Of a stretch of DNA of 64,000 bases, positions 34,407 through 45,984 are shown piece by piece. This DNA is from Brassica napus (Eukaryota; Streptophyta; Magnoliopsida; Brassicales; Brassicaceae). The stretch's first letter is position 1. Each line of letters starts with the position of its first letter. The stretch is taken from the NCBI RefSeq assembly GCF_020379485.1, contig NC_063452.1:60285338-60349337 (forward strand), in the 5' to 3' direction. Under the pieces are notes generated by a model, which was not told the origin of the DNA, searched no databases, and saw only the letters and a program-made list of their open reading frames with translations. The position numbers and the translations under genes were made by a program.

Positions 34407-37400
34407 AGACGATATTCTAACTGAAACAAGGTGGAGATGGAGACAGGTGACGACGTTTTGTTTCTTGTTTCTGTGTCTCCGGAGAGGAGAGAGGGTAACG
34501 ATGGATATGTGAGCAGAGGCATTGATGTGTTTTTGTGACGACGTAATGGTTCCAAAAGGAGCGTGGTGGTGAAGCTTATCAACGGTGGTTGGAGAGACAG
34601 AGGGGTTTCTTAGAAGAAGATGCGAGGAGCTCACCAGAGAAAAGAAGATTGCAGATGACCAGATATGAGAGATGAAGAGACGAGACATGAGAGGATTCTG
34701 AGAAAATTGATAATTTAGTTTGAGATATGTGAAAAAGAATTGCAGAGGTCGTGAGAGAAAGAGAAAATAAAAAAAAATTAATAATTATATGCCGTTGGAT
34801 TGAAACCTATCAACGGTAGAGATTGATATCTTAGCTATCCTCGTCATTCTTTCCTATTGGTCAGATCTGTTTCCTCTTATTATTTTTTAAACACACTCTA
34901 TCTCCTCTTTATTTTTTTCTTAATTATACTCTATTTAAAAAAATATTATATAAATCTAGTTTATAAATTTGTTTTATAAATTTAGTATCTTTTATATTTT
35001 GTTATTTATAATTTAGTTATAATTTATGGTCTAGTACTTAGAGTTGAAGTAAAGTATTTAGAGTTTAGGAAATAGAGTTTGGAGTTTATACTCTAATAAT
35101 AAATACACAAGTAAAAATACAAAACAGAATTATTTTAAATAAAATTTAGAATTTGTAGTTTAATGTAAAGTTTAAATTTTAGATTACTTATGTGTTTGAT
35201 ATATAGTATCAAAGTATCATGGTATATGTTTATAATATAGGTTTTGGAATTTAGACTTTGAGTATATATTTTAAAGTTGTTAAGTAAATGTGAAGATTAA
35301 ATCATTTCAAGTATACAAGTAGGGTTTACTGAATTAGAATTTACATGAAAGATTAGATTTTGGAAGCTATAATATATAATAAAAACATTGATTTGTAATT
35401 CAAACTTTAGGATTAAAAATATATACTTTAACTTTAAACTAAATGATGATCCACATCGCTGTAAAATGAACCAATAGAAAAAATGTTAATTTTGAAGTTT
35501 AACATGTTAAGTTTATGATCAATCTAAGATTTGGAATTTTGGGAATATTGTTTGGGTTTTGAGAATAGGGTTCGGGGGTTAGGAGATAGGATTTGAGATT
35601 TAATAATAAAATTCATAGTTAAGTTTTCAAAAATAAAAGTTTTTATTCAAATTTAGTGTTTATAATATAAAGTGTAAAGTTTAAATCTACAGTTTTTAAG
35701 TTTGAAGTATATTTGGAGTTTGGGGAATAGGGTTTGTGGTTAAGTTTCCACTTTAGGGTCTAGGTTTTGTTTTGTTCTTTTTATTGAAATTTATATTTTT
35801 TAAGTTATATACTTTTGTTTTAGTTATAAATCTCTACAAATGTTTATTTTGAAAACTATTGTAAGTTTAGATGTTGGAATTTAGGGCATGGATAGGGTTT
35901 AGAACTTGAGGTGAAAATATTATTTTTTATTTGTCTTTTCTAATTTATATTATTAGTGTTCCAAGGTGATTCAAAACCTAAAATTATTTAAAATGAGTAC
36001 TTTTAAAGTTAGAAATAAAACATTTAAGTAATATGAACTTGTTATCTTTACAATTTTGGCTACTTGTCTTAATATTCAGTATTGCCTTCACACATAGCTC
36101 AAGTAAACACATACACACGAACAACCATATCCACCGTGTGGTGCTTGAGAGTGTCGGTCCAGATGGGTGATTTGTTCTCTTTGCAGGGTCGTTTTGTTCA
36201 CCGTGTGGTACACATGAGTGCTCTCTTTGCAGGGTCGTTGTTCTTTGGGTGATTTCGTCGAACAACATTGCCTATGTCACGAAGAAATTGAAGGTTTCTT
36301 CCTTTCCCAGCAGCATTCTTGTCATCGTCTTCCACTATAACAACATCACCTTCACACAAAACAAAGTTCACATCTTTTAGATTCAAGAACAGAGCAGAAC
36401 TCTCAAAACCCAGAAACAAGAGGTTCATATTTATACATATGAAATTCAAGAACAGAACTCTCAAATTCATTAAGCGGGAGCTCCTGCTCTTAACGCTTGT
36501 GATGATACGATTTGGTAAACGTTCTCTTGGCCCACACCAAAACCAGTCATGACAAGGAACACACCACACACAAAGATGAACAAGTAAAAGAGACTTAGAC
36601 CTTCTTCGCTCTACCCTGCTCTTGTTAGTGTTCAAACTACCAAAAGTTCTCAGTTTTACGCAAACGAACAACATAAAAGCATACTACTAGAGTCTACAAA
36701 CGATGAAGATGATCACCGAACATTAAGCATTTGCCAAGTTCATTTAAATCTCCTTCTGACCATCCAAACGATGAAAAGTCTACAAAAGAGTCTACTAGAG
36801 TCTAAATATGTTTCCAGCTTTACTAAACAAATCCATTTAATGCATCTTCTTCAATCTGTAAGCAAATTTTTCAACACAGACAAAATCTCAAAAAGAACAA
36901 ACCCATGAAAAAACTTATGAAATCCATTAAGTTTATTAAGAATCAAGTCAAAGCTTACAACTTTTACTTACTGATCCCTTGTTCGATGAATCAATGTTAT
37001 TGCATCGTTCAGAACAGAGATATGAAACACAGACAAAACACTATGAACATGAACAGCTCTCGTAAGAACAAAAAGAAAAGTTGGAGTCTTTATATACTGA
37101 AACACTCACAAGCTTAATAGCGACAGAGCACGGCGGATTGATGAGCAGAGACACGGCGGTAATGCTCGAGAGTGGACAAGAGGTGCCGCCGTGACCGTGT
37201 TCGATTGCGGGTGAGCGGAGACCACCGAGTGGTGGAGAAGGTTAAGGAGCTCCATGCTCCGTCGCTTCCTTCATCTCTTCCTCTTCCCATCAAGACCTCA
37301 CCCTCCGTTAAAAAGCCTCCTCCGTCAACGCATCCCTCCGCCGCCTCCACTCCTCTCTCGCATCTGACAAGCGTCTCGATCCCAAGCTCGAAAAAAAAGG

Positions 37401-37603
37401 AAACACAGAGATGAGACTCGAGGACAGAGACGATGATATGAGAATGGCCATCTACCAAGAAGGATAAGAACAAGTTATTAAAAATCAGTCCCAATCGAAG
37501 AATCCTAAAGAAAAAAAAAGGTTAAGTATTTTGCCTCCAATAACACTTTACAGCTATTGTTCTCATTTTTATGTTCCCGTTTAATGAATTTTTTTTCTAG
37601 CAC
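34405..37603. other. CACTA interior, no recognised gene
   Basis: From 34.8 to 35.95 kb the sequence is AT-rich with degenerate GGAGTTTAGGGTTT-like phrases. A partial duplication (CACCGTGTGGT, CTCTTTGCAGGGTCGTT) lies at 36135-36240. A GC-richer block at 37130-37420 has codon-like composition on the plus strand (for example LHSSLASDKRLDPKLE in one frame) but is interrupted and not recognised. It may be another captured fragment. Confidence 0.4.
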
Positions 37604-40600
37604 TCATTTAACGGACTTTACTCTGGATTGCCCCAGTAACTCCTATGTTCATTCTATTTTATCCCACCAATTAAAAACAATATAATTTTTAATATATTTT
37701 AATCAGAAACGTGGTGAAAATCGAAATTGCCCTTAATGAAACTAAGTATTTACAGGATCCAACCTAAACTATTTGACTCGACCCACTATTAGTCGGATCC
37801 CTAACCAGATCCGCGCGTTCTTTTCTTTTTTCTCTTCCTTTGTCGTCTCTCACTCTCTTCTAAACCTTCTAAACCTGAAAATTGAAAAAAAATCCTAGAA
37901 CCGACGAAAACGATGAAGCTCACCGCATCGACTGCTTCCTTCACTGTTTCTTCTCTGATTTTCCCTTAGTCCCTCGTGCCCTTCCTTGTTAGATTTCATC
38001 ATTTCCCCAAATCAGTCTGTAACCCTAGATTTGACGAAATCAATTGAAAAAATTGATCGAATCAACTGCTCCTGCGGCGTATTCTATTCTCCCGCTCCTT
38101 CTGTCGGCGACGCAATCGACGGAACCCTAGACTTCATCTCCCATCTCCTGTTTTCGTTCTCGTCTCTTCTGTGTAAAAGGTATGTTCTCTCTCAAATTTT
38201 TGATTGATTTTGTTGTGGGTTTGGGTTTGAAAGTCCGTTTGAAAGTATTGTGGTTGAAAATCGGTTAGGTTCAGATTTTTTTCAGAATGAGGATTACAGA
38301 GACTGAAACTTGGACACGTTTGGTTTTGAGGTTATAGAGATTGAAAGTTTGGTTTCAGATTTGAGATAAGTCTAGTGATTATTGAAGACTAACTGTTTTG
38401 GTGATAGAGTGTCCTAGACTGTTTGATATGTGAAACCGAGTTGAGTGATTGATTAATTGTGATGTAGTGATCGAATTGATTGGTTGGAGTTTTATTATTG
38501 AATGAATGATTTAGGGTTTTGAGATCAGACAGCTATAAGAATCAATGATTTATTTTGTAGATATTTCATTGAATGGGTTTGTTAGCGTTGGTGGTTATTG
38601 AACGTTTATTGTGTATGTATATATTCAGGGGATCAAGATATTGAGAGGCTATAGATAATGGCAGGCCGAGGTCGAGGGAGAAAAAAATCTCAGCAGAAAA
38701 AGTCCACAAAAAGAAACAGTGCTCCTGTAGAAGAGCAGCATGTAGAAGAACTTTCAACAGAGAATGATAGTGATGATCTGTCAGCACACGGAATTGAGTC
38801 TGATAATCAGGGAACCGATAATCAGTCTGCATCATCTCAGGTAAATTATTTCCAAATGCTAATAAACAGACTAGTAAGGAACAAATGCTAATGTAATTTT
38901 TATTTGGTTTACAGGAGTGCCAACCACTGCCACCTGATGAGCTATGTTTCAAGAACACCGAGTTCACCCAGACGTGTAAGATACAGAGCAAGTGTTATGT
39001 GACCGAGACGGTGAAGTTTCTGAAGAAGGCTAGGTTTAAGCCTGAGCTCCAGTGGTTTGAAAACCACCCTCAGTTTTGCCATTTTTTCCACATGCCCGAT
39101 GAACCAAACTTGAAGCTGCAGGGTATGTGGATGCTTCTACTGCGCACTGTTCCTTTACATGAGTCAGAGGACACATCTTGGTTTGCTGTTAATGGAGTGC
39201 CCATTCGGTATTCAATGAGAGAGCATGCTCTCATCTCGGGATTGGACTGCCATGACTACCCGGCTAAGTATAAGAAGATTGGAAGCTTTGCGTTTGTAGA
39301 CAGGCATTTCAAATCACATAAGGAGATCACTATGCTATCTGTGAGAGAGAAGTTGTTGAGTATGAGTGCGTGTGGGGATCGGCTCAAAATGGCAGTGCTT
39401 TACTTCTTAGGCACGATTATCAGAGGGAAGGGAAGGTATAATGCCCCGTTCGACCCTTTCATATTAAGAATCGTCAACGATGTGGAGGTTTGTAAAACCT
39501 TTCCTTGGGGTCGGTTGACGTTTGAAGATGCTCTCCGGTCCATCACTCGCGTGATGAAGCATCTGAAAGGGAAACCTAAGAATAATGTCAACTTTCCCGG
39601 GTTCATAATTCCTTTGGAGGTAAATTTGATTTATCCTTATGATTTTTCTTTTTTTCGAGTGTATTTTTTTTTCTTATGATTTTTTTTTTCTTTTGACAAT
39701 CAGATTCTGGCATTTGAGTGTATCCCAGCTCTGAAAGCACGATTTAGAGAAGGTGTAGAAGGCTGTATGAGTAAGTGTCCGAGGATGTGTAAAAAGCGGT
39801 TCCAAAGTAACAGCATGAAGGGCTATCCTCTTGAGGATTTGTACGACACACTTGGAGAAATTAAGGTATGTGTTACGTGTTGTTTTGTTTTTATTAAGTG
39901 AGTGGAATACAATGTGTTTGATATATTGTTTGGTATAAATTTTCAGGTTATTGAAAGTGTTCTTGTTCCTACTGTTGATGAGGAACCTCTCATGGCACGC
40001 TTAATGGATGGGGAGCCAGACTATGAAAATGAAGAAGGCGTGAGTAATTTGTGGAGCACGTGGTTGACTGTTAAGGAGAAGCCTATCTTTTGGCAAGAAC
40101 TCTATGAGTTAGATGTGGCTGCAAGGGAGTTTCCTCAGAAGAAAGACAAAAGGAAAGTGCATGAAGAAGCATCCTCCTCTAATACAAGTTTGGAGGACGT
40201 TTTGAAAGGGTTTGAAGAGAGGTTGATGACAAGTTTGAGTGAAGTGAATGGGAAGGTGGAAAAAATGAACAAGAGGCTTGGGAAGATTGAACGTTGCCAA
40301 GTTGTTTTAAAAAAGAGGTGTAAAAGGATGAAGGCAATGGAGAAGAAGCTTGAGAAGATTGAAGATTGCCAATATTATTTAAAAAAGAAGGCCAAGAAGG
40401 TGGAGAAAGAAATGAAGGAAATGAAAGAGAAGGAGGAGATAAGGAGAACAATGACGGTTTCGACTATCAAGGCATGGATTATGTCTGGGATGGGCAGCGG
40501 AATGACAGCAATGGAGCGGACGCAACAACCAAAGAACCCGAAGATGCAGATATGGTTGAAAATACAGAGGTGGTAGAAGAGAGTGAGGAAGAGAGTGAAG

Positions 40601-40662
40601 AAGAGGCTCAGAAGGAATCTGATGAGGTTGAGATGAATGAAGCCAATGAGATGAAGAAGAGG

Positions 40663-40772
40663 TTGAAACAGAGGCTCGGGTTGAAGTTGAAACAGAGGCT
40701 CGGGTTGAAGTTGAAACAGAGGCTCGGGTTGAAGCTGAAACAGAGGCTCGGGTTGAAGCTGAAACCGAGAAA
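40663..40772 (+). repeat. 24-bp tandem repeat in DUF1985 gene
   Basis: GAGGCTCGGGTTGAAGTTGA-type units of 24 bases, about 4.5 copies. In the acidic frame each gives an ETEARVEV-like octapeptide. The period is a multiple of three, so copy-number change would keep the frame. Confidence 0.9.
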
Positions 40773-40857
40773 ACTCCTACACCACCACGTGGTAGGACTA
40801 AGGCAGCAGCCGCGAGGAGACAAATCCTAACAACACCAGAAAAGTTGTTCGGAAAGG

Positions 40858-41172
40858 CTGAAAAAATGGTGGAGGAAGAGGTGAAAGAACCTGAGGAAGA
40901 GGGTGAAAAAATGGTGGAGGAAGAGGTGGAAGAACCTGAGGAAGAGGGTGAAAAAATGGTGGAAGAAGAAGTGTTAGAGCCTGAGGAAGAGACTGGAAAA
41001 ATGATGGAGGAAGAGGTGGAAGAATCTGAGGAAGAGGCTGTAAAAATGGTGGAGGAAGAGGTGGTAGAGCCTGAGGAAGAGGCTGGAAGAATGGTGGAGG
41101 AAGAGGTGGTAGAGCCTGAGGAAGAGGCTGGAAAAATGGTGGAGGAAGAGGTGGTAGAGACTGAAAAATATA
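40858..41172 (+). repeat. 45-bp tandem repeat encoding acidic 15-mers
   Basis: Seven copies of a 45-base unit encode variants of EKMVEEEVEEPEEEG. The middle copies are nearest each other. It forms a highly charged, probably helical or disordered tail. Confidence 0.92.
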
Positions 41173-41495
41173 CTGAGGAAGAAAAGCAAGAGTGGTACAT
41201 GGTTGTCTACGAAGGCAGTACTTGTGAAACGAAGGAAGCTGACAAGGGAGCAGCCAAGCCTTCTGGTTCTGGGGTCAAGCATAGGCCAAAACAAATGGCA
41301 TTGAGGAAGCACGCTACTAAGCAGGCTCCTAAGCCGAGGGGTAGACCGAGAAAGGATACTGAACCAAAGAAGTTCACAACGCCAGAACAGACAAAAAGGA
41401 TACGTTCACGTTCACAGTGGGTTTCCACTCCTTTCACTGAAGCTAACACTGATGAGATTGAAGGGCGCAAGAAGAAGCCTAGAACAAAGGCGTAG

Positions 41496-42460
41496 AAGAC
41501 AAGAAGCTTAACATATTTTGGGTGTTTAGTATTTATCTCGGATTTGTTGTGAACTTATGTAAGAAGTTATGTTTTGTTGCTTGTTGGTCTGTAAAACTTG
41601 AATGATATCTCTTATGTAGGATGTTCTGTGTTGTGTGATTGTCTTGCAGCAGGTTTGGCCCAATTGAGGACAAAATGATCTAAGTCTTAAGAAAGCACAT
41701 TTGTACTACTAGGTTTATTATGTATTACTAAGACAAACAAAATTTGTCAACAATAAGAAAAAAAAAATATAAGAAACAAAATGGCACATGTCTAAAACGT
41801 GTAAAACGTGTAAATATAAAAAAAAAAATAGCACATGTCTAAAACGTGTAAATATAATATTAAACAAAACATGTTTGAATACTCTTAGTAGTACTCAAGG
41901 AAGTAGTAATATTTCATTCTTCATAGTAATATTTTTGTAAAAAAGAACATTTTTAAGTAATACAACCTGAAGAAATTAAATTTATTAGTAATACAAATAT
42001 ATTTAGACAATTTTAGATTATATATAACACATTGGCATAATTTTTTTAAATAAAATGCGTATTTTCGGAATTTCATCCCATTATGGCCTTCACATCAAGA
42101 CATTAGTATAGAAGTAGAAGGATGTTTTCTATAGAAATGAGAGGTTTTCAACTAATTTCAGAATTTAAGAGTATTCTATGTCTAATTTGGCAAATAAACA
42201 CAAATATGACCATATAATCTCGTAATATATGAGATATTTTTTCTAAAAATAAATAATAAGACAAAAACAAAAGTTCTTTGAAACATGCATACTACATAGT
42301 AATTCAAAGTAGTTCAAAGTAGTTCAAGGTAGTCCAAAGTAGTACCTAGTAGTCCATATTACACATAGTAGTTCACAGTAGTACCGAGTAGTCCATATTA
42401 CACATAGTAGTTCACAGTAGTACCGAGTAGTGCAGTGTTACCTAGTACAAGAGTTCCATG
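41496..42460. other. Spacer between convergent MULE 2 genes
   Basis: AT-rich with small repeats: GCACATGTCTAAAACGTGTAAA near 41785 and 41832, and a ~40-bp tandem at 42296-42432. No coding sequence was recognised. Confidence 0.5.
42296..42432. repeat. Short tandem repeats of AGTAGTTCA type
   Basis: AAAGTAGTTC units of about 10 bases are followed by two to three copies of a ~40-bp unit (CCATATTACACATAGTAGTT with CACAGTAGTACCGAGTAGT). They lie just past the 3' end of the transposase gene. Confidence 0.85.
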
Positions 42461-44977
42461 TTACTCAGTGGGGGAAGAAGTACTTCCACATTCAAAATAC
42501 TCATGCAAACGTCCGCCTCTCCTTCCCCTGCCCCTGCCTCTTCCCCTTCCGCGTCCTCTTCTTCGTCCACGAGATTCTCCGGCTGATGGAAACCTTTGCT
42601 TTTGAGTGGGTCCTTTCTTTTTTTCGTATACCGGGGGAAGAACTTTAAGTGCTCGAATCTCATCAGGTATGACCCATTCAGACATATGAGGAACTGGATA
42701 AATCGTCCTACAGTATGCCAATGCCCACAACTCCACCAAATAGTATTTTGAACAAAACTCTTGTAGATGAAGATCTCTTCCTACGCTCAAGAACTTGGCA
42801 GCAGCAGCAGCATGAACACATGGGATTTTGTCTAGATCAAAACACCTGCAGGTGCACATTTTTCTTGCCAAATCAACCGTATAAATCTTTCCGTCACTAC
42901 CATTGACATTGTACTCAAGGTGGAAGCTGTTTATCTCAACAACATCTAAACACCTCGCTTCCAAACATCTTTTTGACAACTCCTTTTCCACTGTTGGCAC
43001 AAGCTTCTTTGTGACTGGTATTTCAGCTGCCTTCTTCCTATGTTTGTTAAACCATTCAGTCATTTTCTTGATGATAACATCAATCATCGGTAGCATGAAG
43101 AATTTCCTCGCTTCCCGAAGAACACCATTAATGGATTCTGCTGCATTAGTTGTGTTAACATTGTATCTGTCTCCTTCAAAGTAACATCTTGCCCATTTTC
43201 TCACTTCAACACTTTTCTCCAGATACGCCGCAGCAGAAGGATACCTTCTGGAAAAGGCATCGTAGAGATCATCGAACTCAGCCACTGTATAAGCATGTGC
43301 ACACTCTGTAAACTTGCTTGCGCAAGCGTCTCTGTTGTTGAAAACATGTCCTTTGACATTTTGAGACAAATGCCAGATACAATACCCATGTGCAGCCATT
43401 GGGAACACCTCACGTATTGACTTGATCAAGCTCGCATTTCTATCCGAAAGAAACACCAATTCGCCTTCATCTGCTATCACTGACCTCAACTTATTCATAA
43501 ACCACATCCAGCTTTCGTCTTTCTCACCATCAACTACACCAAATGCGATAGGGTAGTGGTGACGATCCGGATCTTGAGCCGTCGCAACAAGCAGAACTCC
43601 ACCATAAACATGCTTTAGATGTGTTCCATCCACAATGATAACTTTCCTCATCGCTGCGAATCCTTCTATGGAAGCTCCAAATGCGAAAAATAGATACTTA
43701 AATCTTTTTGCCGCATCCACTTCAACATAACTTACTGAGTCAGGATTCTTCAACTTAAGCATGTACATGTAGGAGTGTATCATAGAAAAACTCTCTTCCG
43801 GAGTACCTCGGACTTCATTAGCAGCCATCCTTTTTCCTCTCCATGCTGTGGCATACGACACATCAACACCAACCTTGTGGGTAACCATACTGATCAGATC
43901 AGCTGGTGTTGGTGTGTCATATCTACCGGGATATTCTTCACTCAAAACAGATGCGACAACATGTGGTGTGCCTCTTCTTCTGTTTCTAAGGGTACTTGTA
44001 GTTACTACTGAGCATGTATGAGACTTGTTGTAAGTTCTAACCGTCCAAAGATCTGAATTCTTAAGCTTTACTACACGCAAATACCACTTGCAACCTTCTT
44101 TGGCTCCTCGACATTTTGCCACAAATCTCACAGTATCGGACTTCAATGTTTCATACTCAAAACCATTCTTATGCGCACCCCTCTGAACTAGAACTTGCAT
44201 GGCTACCTTAGTTCTGAATTCTTGACCCTTAACCAAATCGAGACCATCATCCCATTCTTCTTCTACTGCAGTCGTGGCTTCAACTCCTCCTCTTGCAGCT
44301 GCAACTCCGGCTCTTGCAGCTTCAACTTCCGCTCTTGCAGCTTCAACTTCCTCTCCTCCAGCTTCTTCTTCCACTCTTACTTCTGTTCCTTCATACCCAT
44401 GCTCTAAATTCTCATGCATCTCAATGTCTTCATGTTGTTCGGGTGTGTAAAGCGCGACCACACCATCCATCTCATGATCCTGATCAGTTCCATCTTGCTC
44501 AGTGTCATCTTCCTCGGTCCCATCAGAAAGACCAACATAACTATCATCAGTTTCATCATCATCTTCATCAGAAAGACCAACATAGCTATCATCAGTCTCA
44601 TCATCATCTCCTAAAAGTGACATACCACCATATGTATCATCCATGTCGCTGCTGATCTCCACATGTAAAACACTTCTACATTTATCATGATTTACTTGCA
44701 TGAGATAACCCAAAACGTCTTCATCACACCAAATATATGATGGCTTGTTCGAATACAATACCATTGGAAAGTAACTAATCTTCACCATCCCATCTCCATT
44801 TGCCTTAATCTTTCTGCATATACTTTCAACCAATTCAGAATACGTAATCTCTTCCACAGCTGTCTTCATCACTAGAGTGTGAATTTCATCTTCTCCCGAG
44901 ATCCATCTTCTCTCACCCCCATCTTTGATGTAACTTCCTCCGTAATCAAAACATATGATTGTAATAGGTGAGGCCAT
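42461..44977 (-). CDS. Intact MuDR-type transposase of MULE 2
   Basis: A single uninterrupted 838-residue frame. An N-terminal region (1-110) is followed by acidic tandem repeats (about 123-155, DDETDDSYVGLSD units) and Ala/Glu-rich heptads (about 208-235). The MuDR DNA-binding domain spans about 250-325, with CRGAKEGCKW and SHTC. The MULE core has catalytic D450 (IIVDGTH), D512 (LSDRN) and E614 (NAAESIN). The SWIM zinc finger has C708, C710, C720 and H722. The tail is an RG-rich run (803-823). All key residues are present, and there are no introns, unlike the MULE 1 relative. The protein would bind element ends and excise and insert Mutator-like DNA in the nucleus. It is convergent with the DUF1985 gene; the start at 44977 is about 1 kb inside the element end. 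Confidence 0.92.
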   Translation of the reverse strand: MASPITIICFDYGGSYIKDGGERRWISGEDEIHTLVMKTAVEEITYSELVESICRKIKANGDGMVKISYFPMVLYSNKPSYIWCDEDVLGYLMQVNHDKCRSVLHVEISSDMDDTYGGMSLLGDDDETDDSYVGLSDEDDDETDDSYVGLSDGTEEDDTEQDGTDQDHEMDGVVALYTPEQHEDIEMHENLEHGYEGTEVRVEEEAGGEEVEAARAEVEAARAGVAAARGGVEATTAVEEEWDDGLDLVKGQEFRTKVAMQVLVQRGAHKNGFEYETLKSDTVRFVAKCRGAKEGCKWYLRVVKLKNSDLWTVRTYNKSHTCSVVTTSTLRNRRRGTPHVVASVLSEEYPGRYDTPTPADLISMVTHKVGVDVSYATAWRGKRMAANEVRGTPEESFSMIHSYMYMLKLKNPDSVSYVEVDAAKRFKYLFFAFGASIEGFAAMRKVIIVDGTHLKHVYGGVLLVATAQDPDRHHYPIAFGVVDGEKDESWMWFMNKLRSVIADEGELVFLSDRNASLIKSIREVFPMAAHGYCIWHLSQNVKGHVFNNRDACASKFTECAHAYTVAEFDDLYDAFSRRYPSAAAYLEKSVEVRKWARCYFEGDRYNVNTTNAAESINGVLREARKFFMLPMIDVIIKKMTEWFNKHRKKAAEIPVTKKLVPTVEKELSKRCLEARCLDVVEINSFHLEYNVNGSDGKIYTVDLARKMCTCRCFDLDKIPCVHAAAAAKFLSVGRDLHLQEFCSKYYLVELWALAYCRTIYPVPHMSEWVIPDEIRALKVLPPVYEKKKGPTQKQRFPSAGESRGRRRGRGRGRGRGRGRRGGRLHEYFECGSTSSPTE

Positions 44978-45984
44978 AGATTTCCTGAAACAAAAATTAT
45001 GATGAGTTAACCGTTTAAAGAATTTAAGTTGTCCAAGATCTTTGGTACATACTCTATTTAGTAATACAAGTAATACAAGTAATACATATTGTAGCTTAGT
45101 AGTACTAGTAATTCCAGTATTTTCTATAAATTTTCATTTTTGTTGATTTAAACCTTTTAACAAACCCAGGGGGTATTATACAACCCACAATATCATCTAC
45201 CAATATTTTAATGTATTATTTTGGTTTAAAACAGTGAAAAATAAGTAGAAATATACAAAATAGTCCTGAAAAAAACATCATTTTCATACCAATATACCTA
45301 AAACTTTAATCTTTCATCAGTTTAAGTATGTTTAATCAACAAATAACATGTTACAAAACCCACATTATCGTCTAACAACATTTTTATGTTTTTTCCTATC
45401 AAACTCGTGTTAAAAGAATCGTGTTAAAAGAAGAGAACCTTCTCCAAGTTTTATTTTCAAAACCTTTGAAAACTTTTAAGATTTTTACAGCTAAGTTTTT
45501 ATTTTTTTCGTTACCCATAACACATAGAACATAAGTAGTATATTAGTATGAAAATTTCGTGAAAAAATCGTACCAATTTTCGTCAAAATAACCTCCAAAA
45601 TACGCCAATGGAGCTTGAAAGAGAAGAAGAAATCGCAGGTGGTTGGAAAAAAGGGAGCAGGATCTGAAAAAAGGGAACAGATGGACACCTGTGCGAAGGA
45701 GAGAGGTAGATGGAGTGTGGGGTCGCCTGTTAGGTGTCCATTAATTATGGACTTTATGTGGGAGGATGAGGGGTCCGCTTTCTATTTTTAAAATTAGAAA
45801 GTAAGTTGTGGGGTCCGTGTTTTATTTTTAAAATTAGAAAGTAAGGTGTGGGGTCAGCAAGAAATAGATAATAATATAATAGCTGAGGGTAATAAAGAGA
45901 AGGGAAATATGGTAGGGTAGTTAGAAAAGAAGTGGGGTATTGAGAATACAAAATTTCCAACTGGGTCAATATAGATTACTTTCC
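44978..45984. other. MULE 2 right subterminal region
   Basis: The presumed promoter and 5' leader of the transposase. GTAATACAAGTAATACA repeats lie near 45060-45090, and a phrase TTTTTAAAATTAGAAAGTAAG occurs twice (about 45786 and 45829) with GTGGGGTC words. No coding sequence. Confidence 0.5.

Larger units (their letters stand above)
38658..41495 (+). pseudogene. DUF1985 protein gene of MULE 2 without Ulp1 domain
   Basis: Exons 38658-38840, 38915-39619, 39704-39865 and from 39947 on join in frame. The protein has a basic N-terminus (MAGRGRGRKKSQQKK), a DUF1985-like region (HMPDEPNLKLQGMWMLLLRTVPLHE, YSMREHALISGLDCHDYP, LKMAVLYFLGTIIRGKGRYN, FPWGRLTFEDALRSI), a coiled-coil stretch with KKLEKIEDCQ-type repeats, then an acidic repeat region and an AT-hook-like PRGRPRKD near the end. 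Continuous acidic reading needs frame changes near 40425 and 40650, so it is either broken or spliced in a way I cannot see. The peptidase part present in MULE 1 is absent. Function is unknown; it is element-encoded. Confidence 0.65.
37613..45984. mobile_element. Mutator-like element 2, nested in CACTA
   Basis: A perfect 9-bp duplication TCATTTAAC flanks it at 37604-37612 and 45985-45993. The ends are degenerate inverted repeats (GGACTTTACTCTGG...GCCCC at the left against GGAAAGTAATCTAT...GACCC from the right). It carries a plus-strand DUF1985 gene and a convergent minus-strand MULE transposase, the same layout as MULE 1. The transposase frame is complete, so this may be the more recent and potentially competent copy. 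The length is 8372 bp. Confidence 0.88.

Noticed and set aside
34341..34688. Ser/Leu-rich minus-strand ORF upstream of the VPS45 piece
   Set aside because: Generated by the GA microsatellite; no similarity to VPS45 N-terminus.
34990..35960. Interstitial telomere repeat suggested by TTTAGGG-like words
   Set aside because: The words are irregular and not in tandem phase; better described as AT-rich degenerate sequence.
40379..41200. Minus-strand 273-codon Ser-rich frame opposite the DUF1985 acidic repeats
   Set aside because: A repeat by-product: the complement of the EEE-rich tandem units reads as a Ser/Phe-rich frame.
44195..44655. Plus-strand frames over the MULE 2 transposase N-terminus
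   Set aside because: Antisense shadows of acidic and Ala-rich repeats in the intact transposase.
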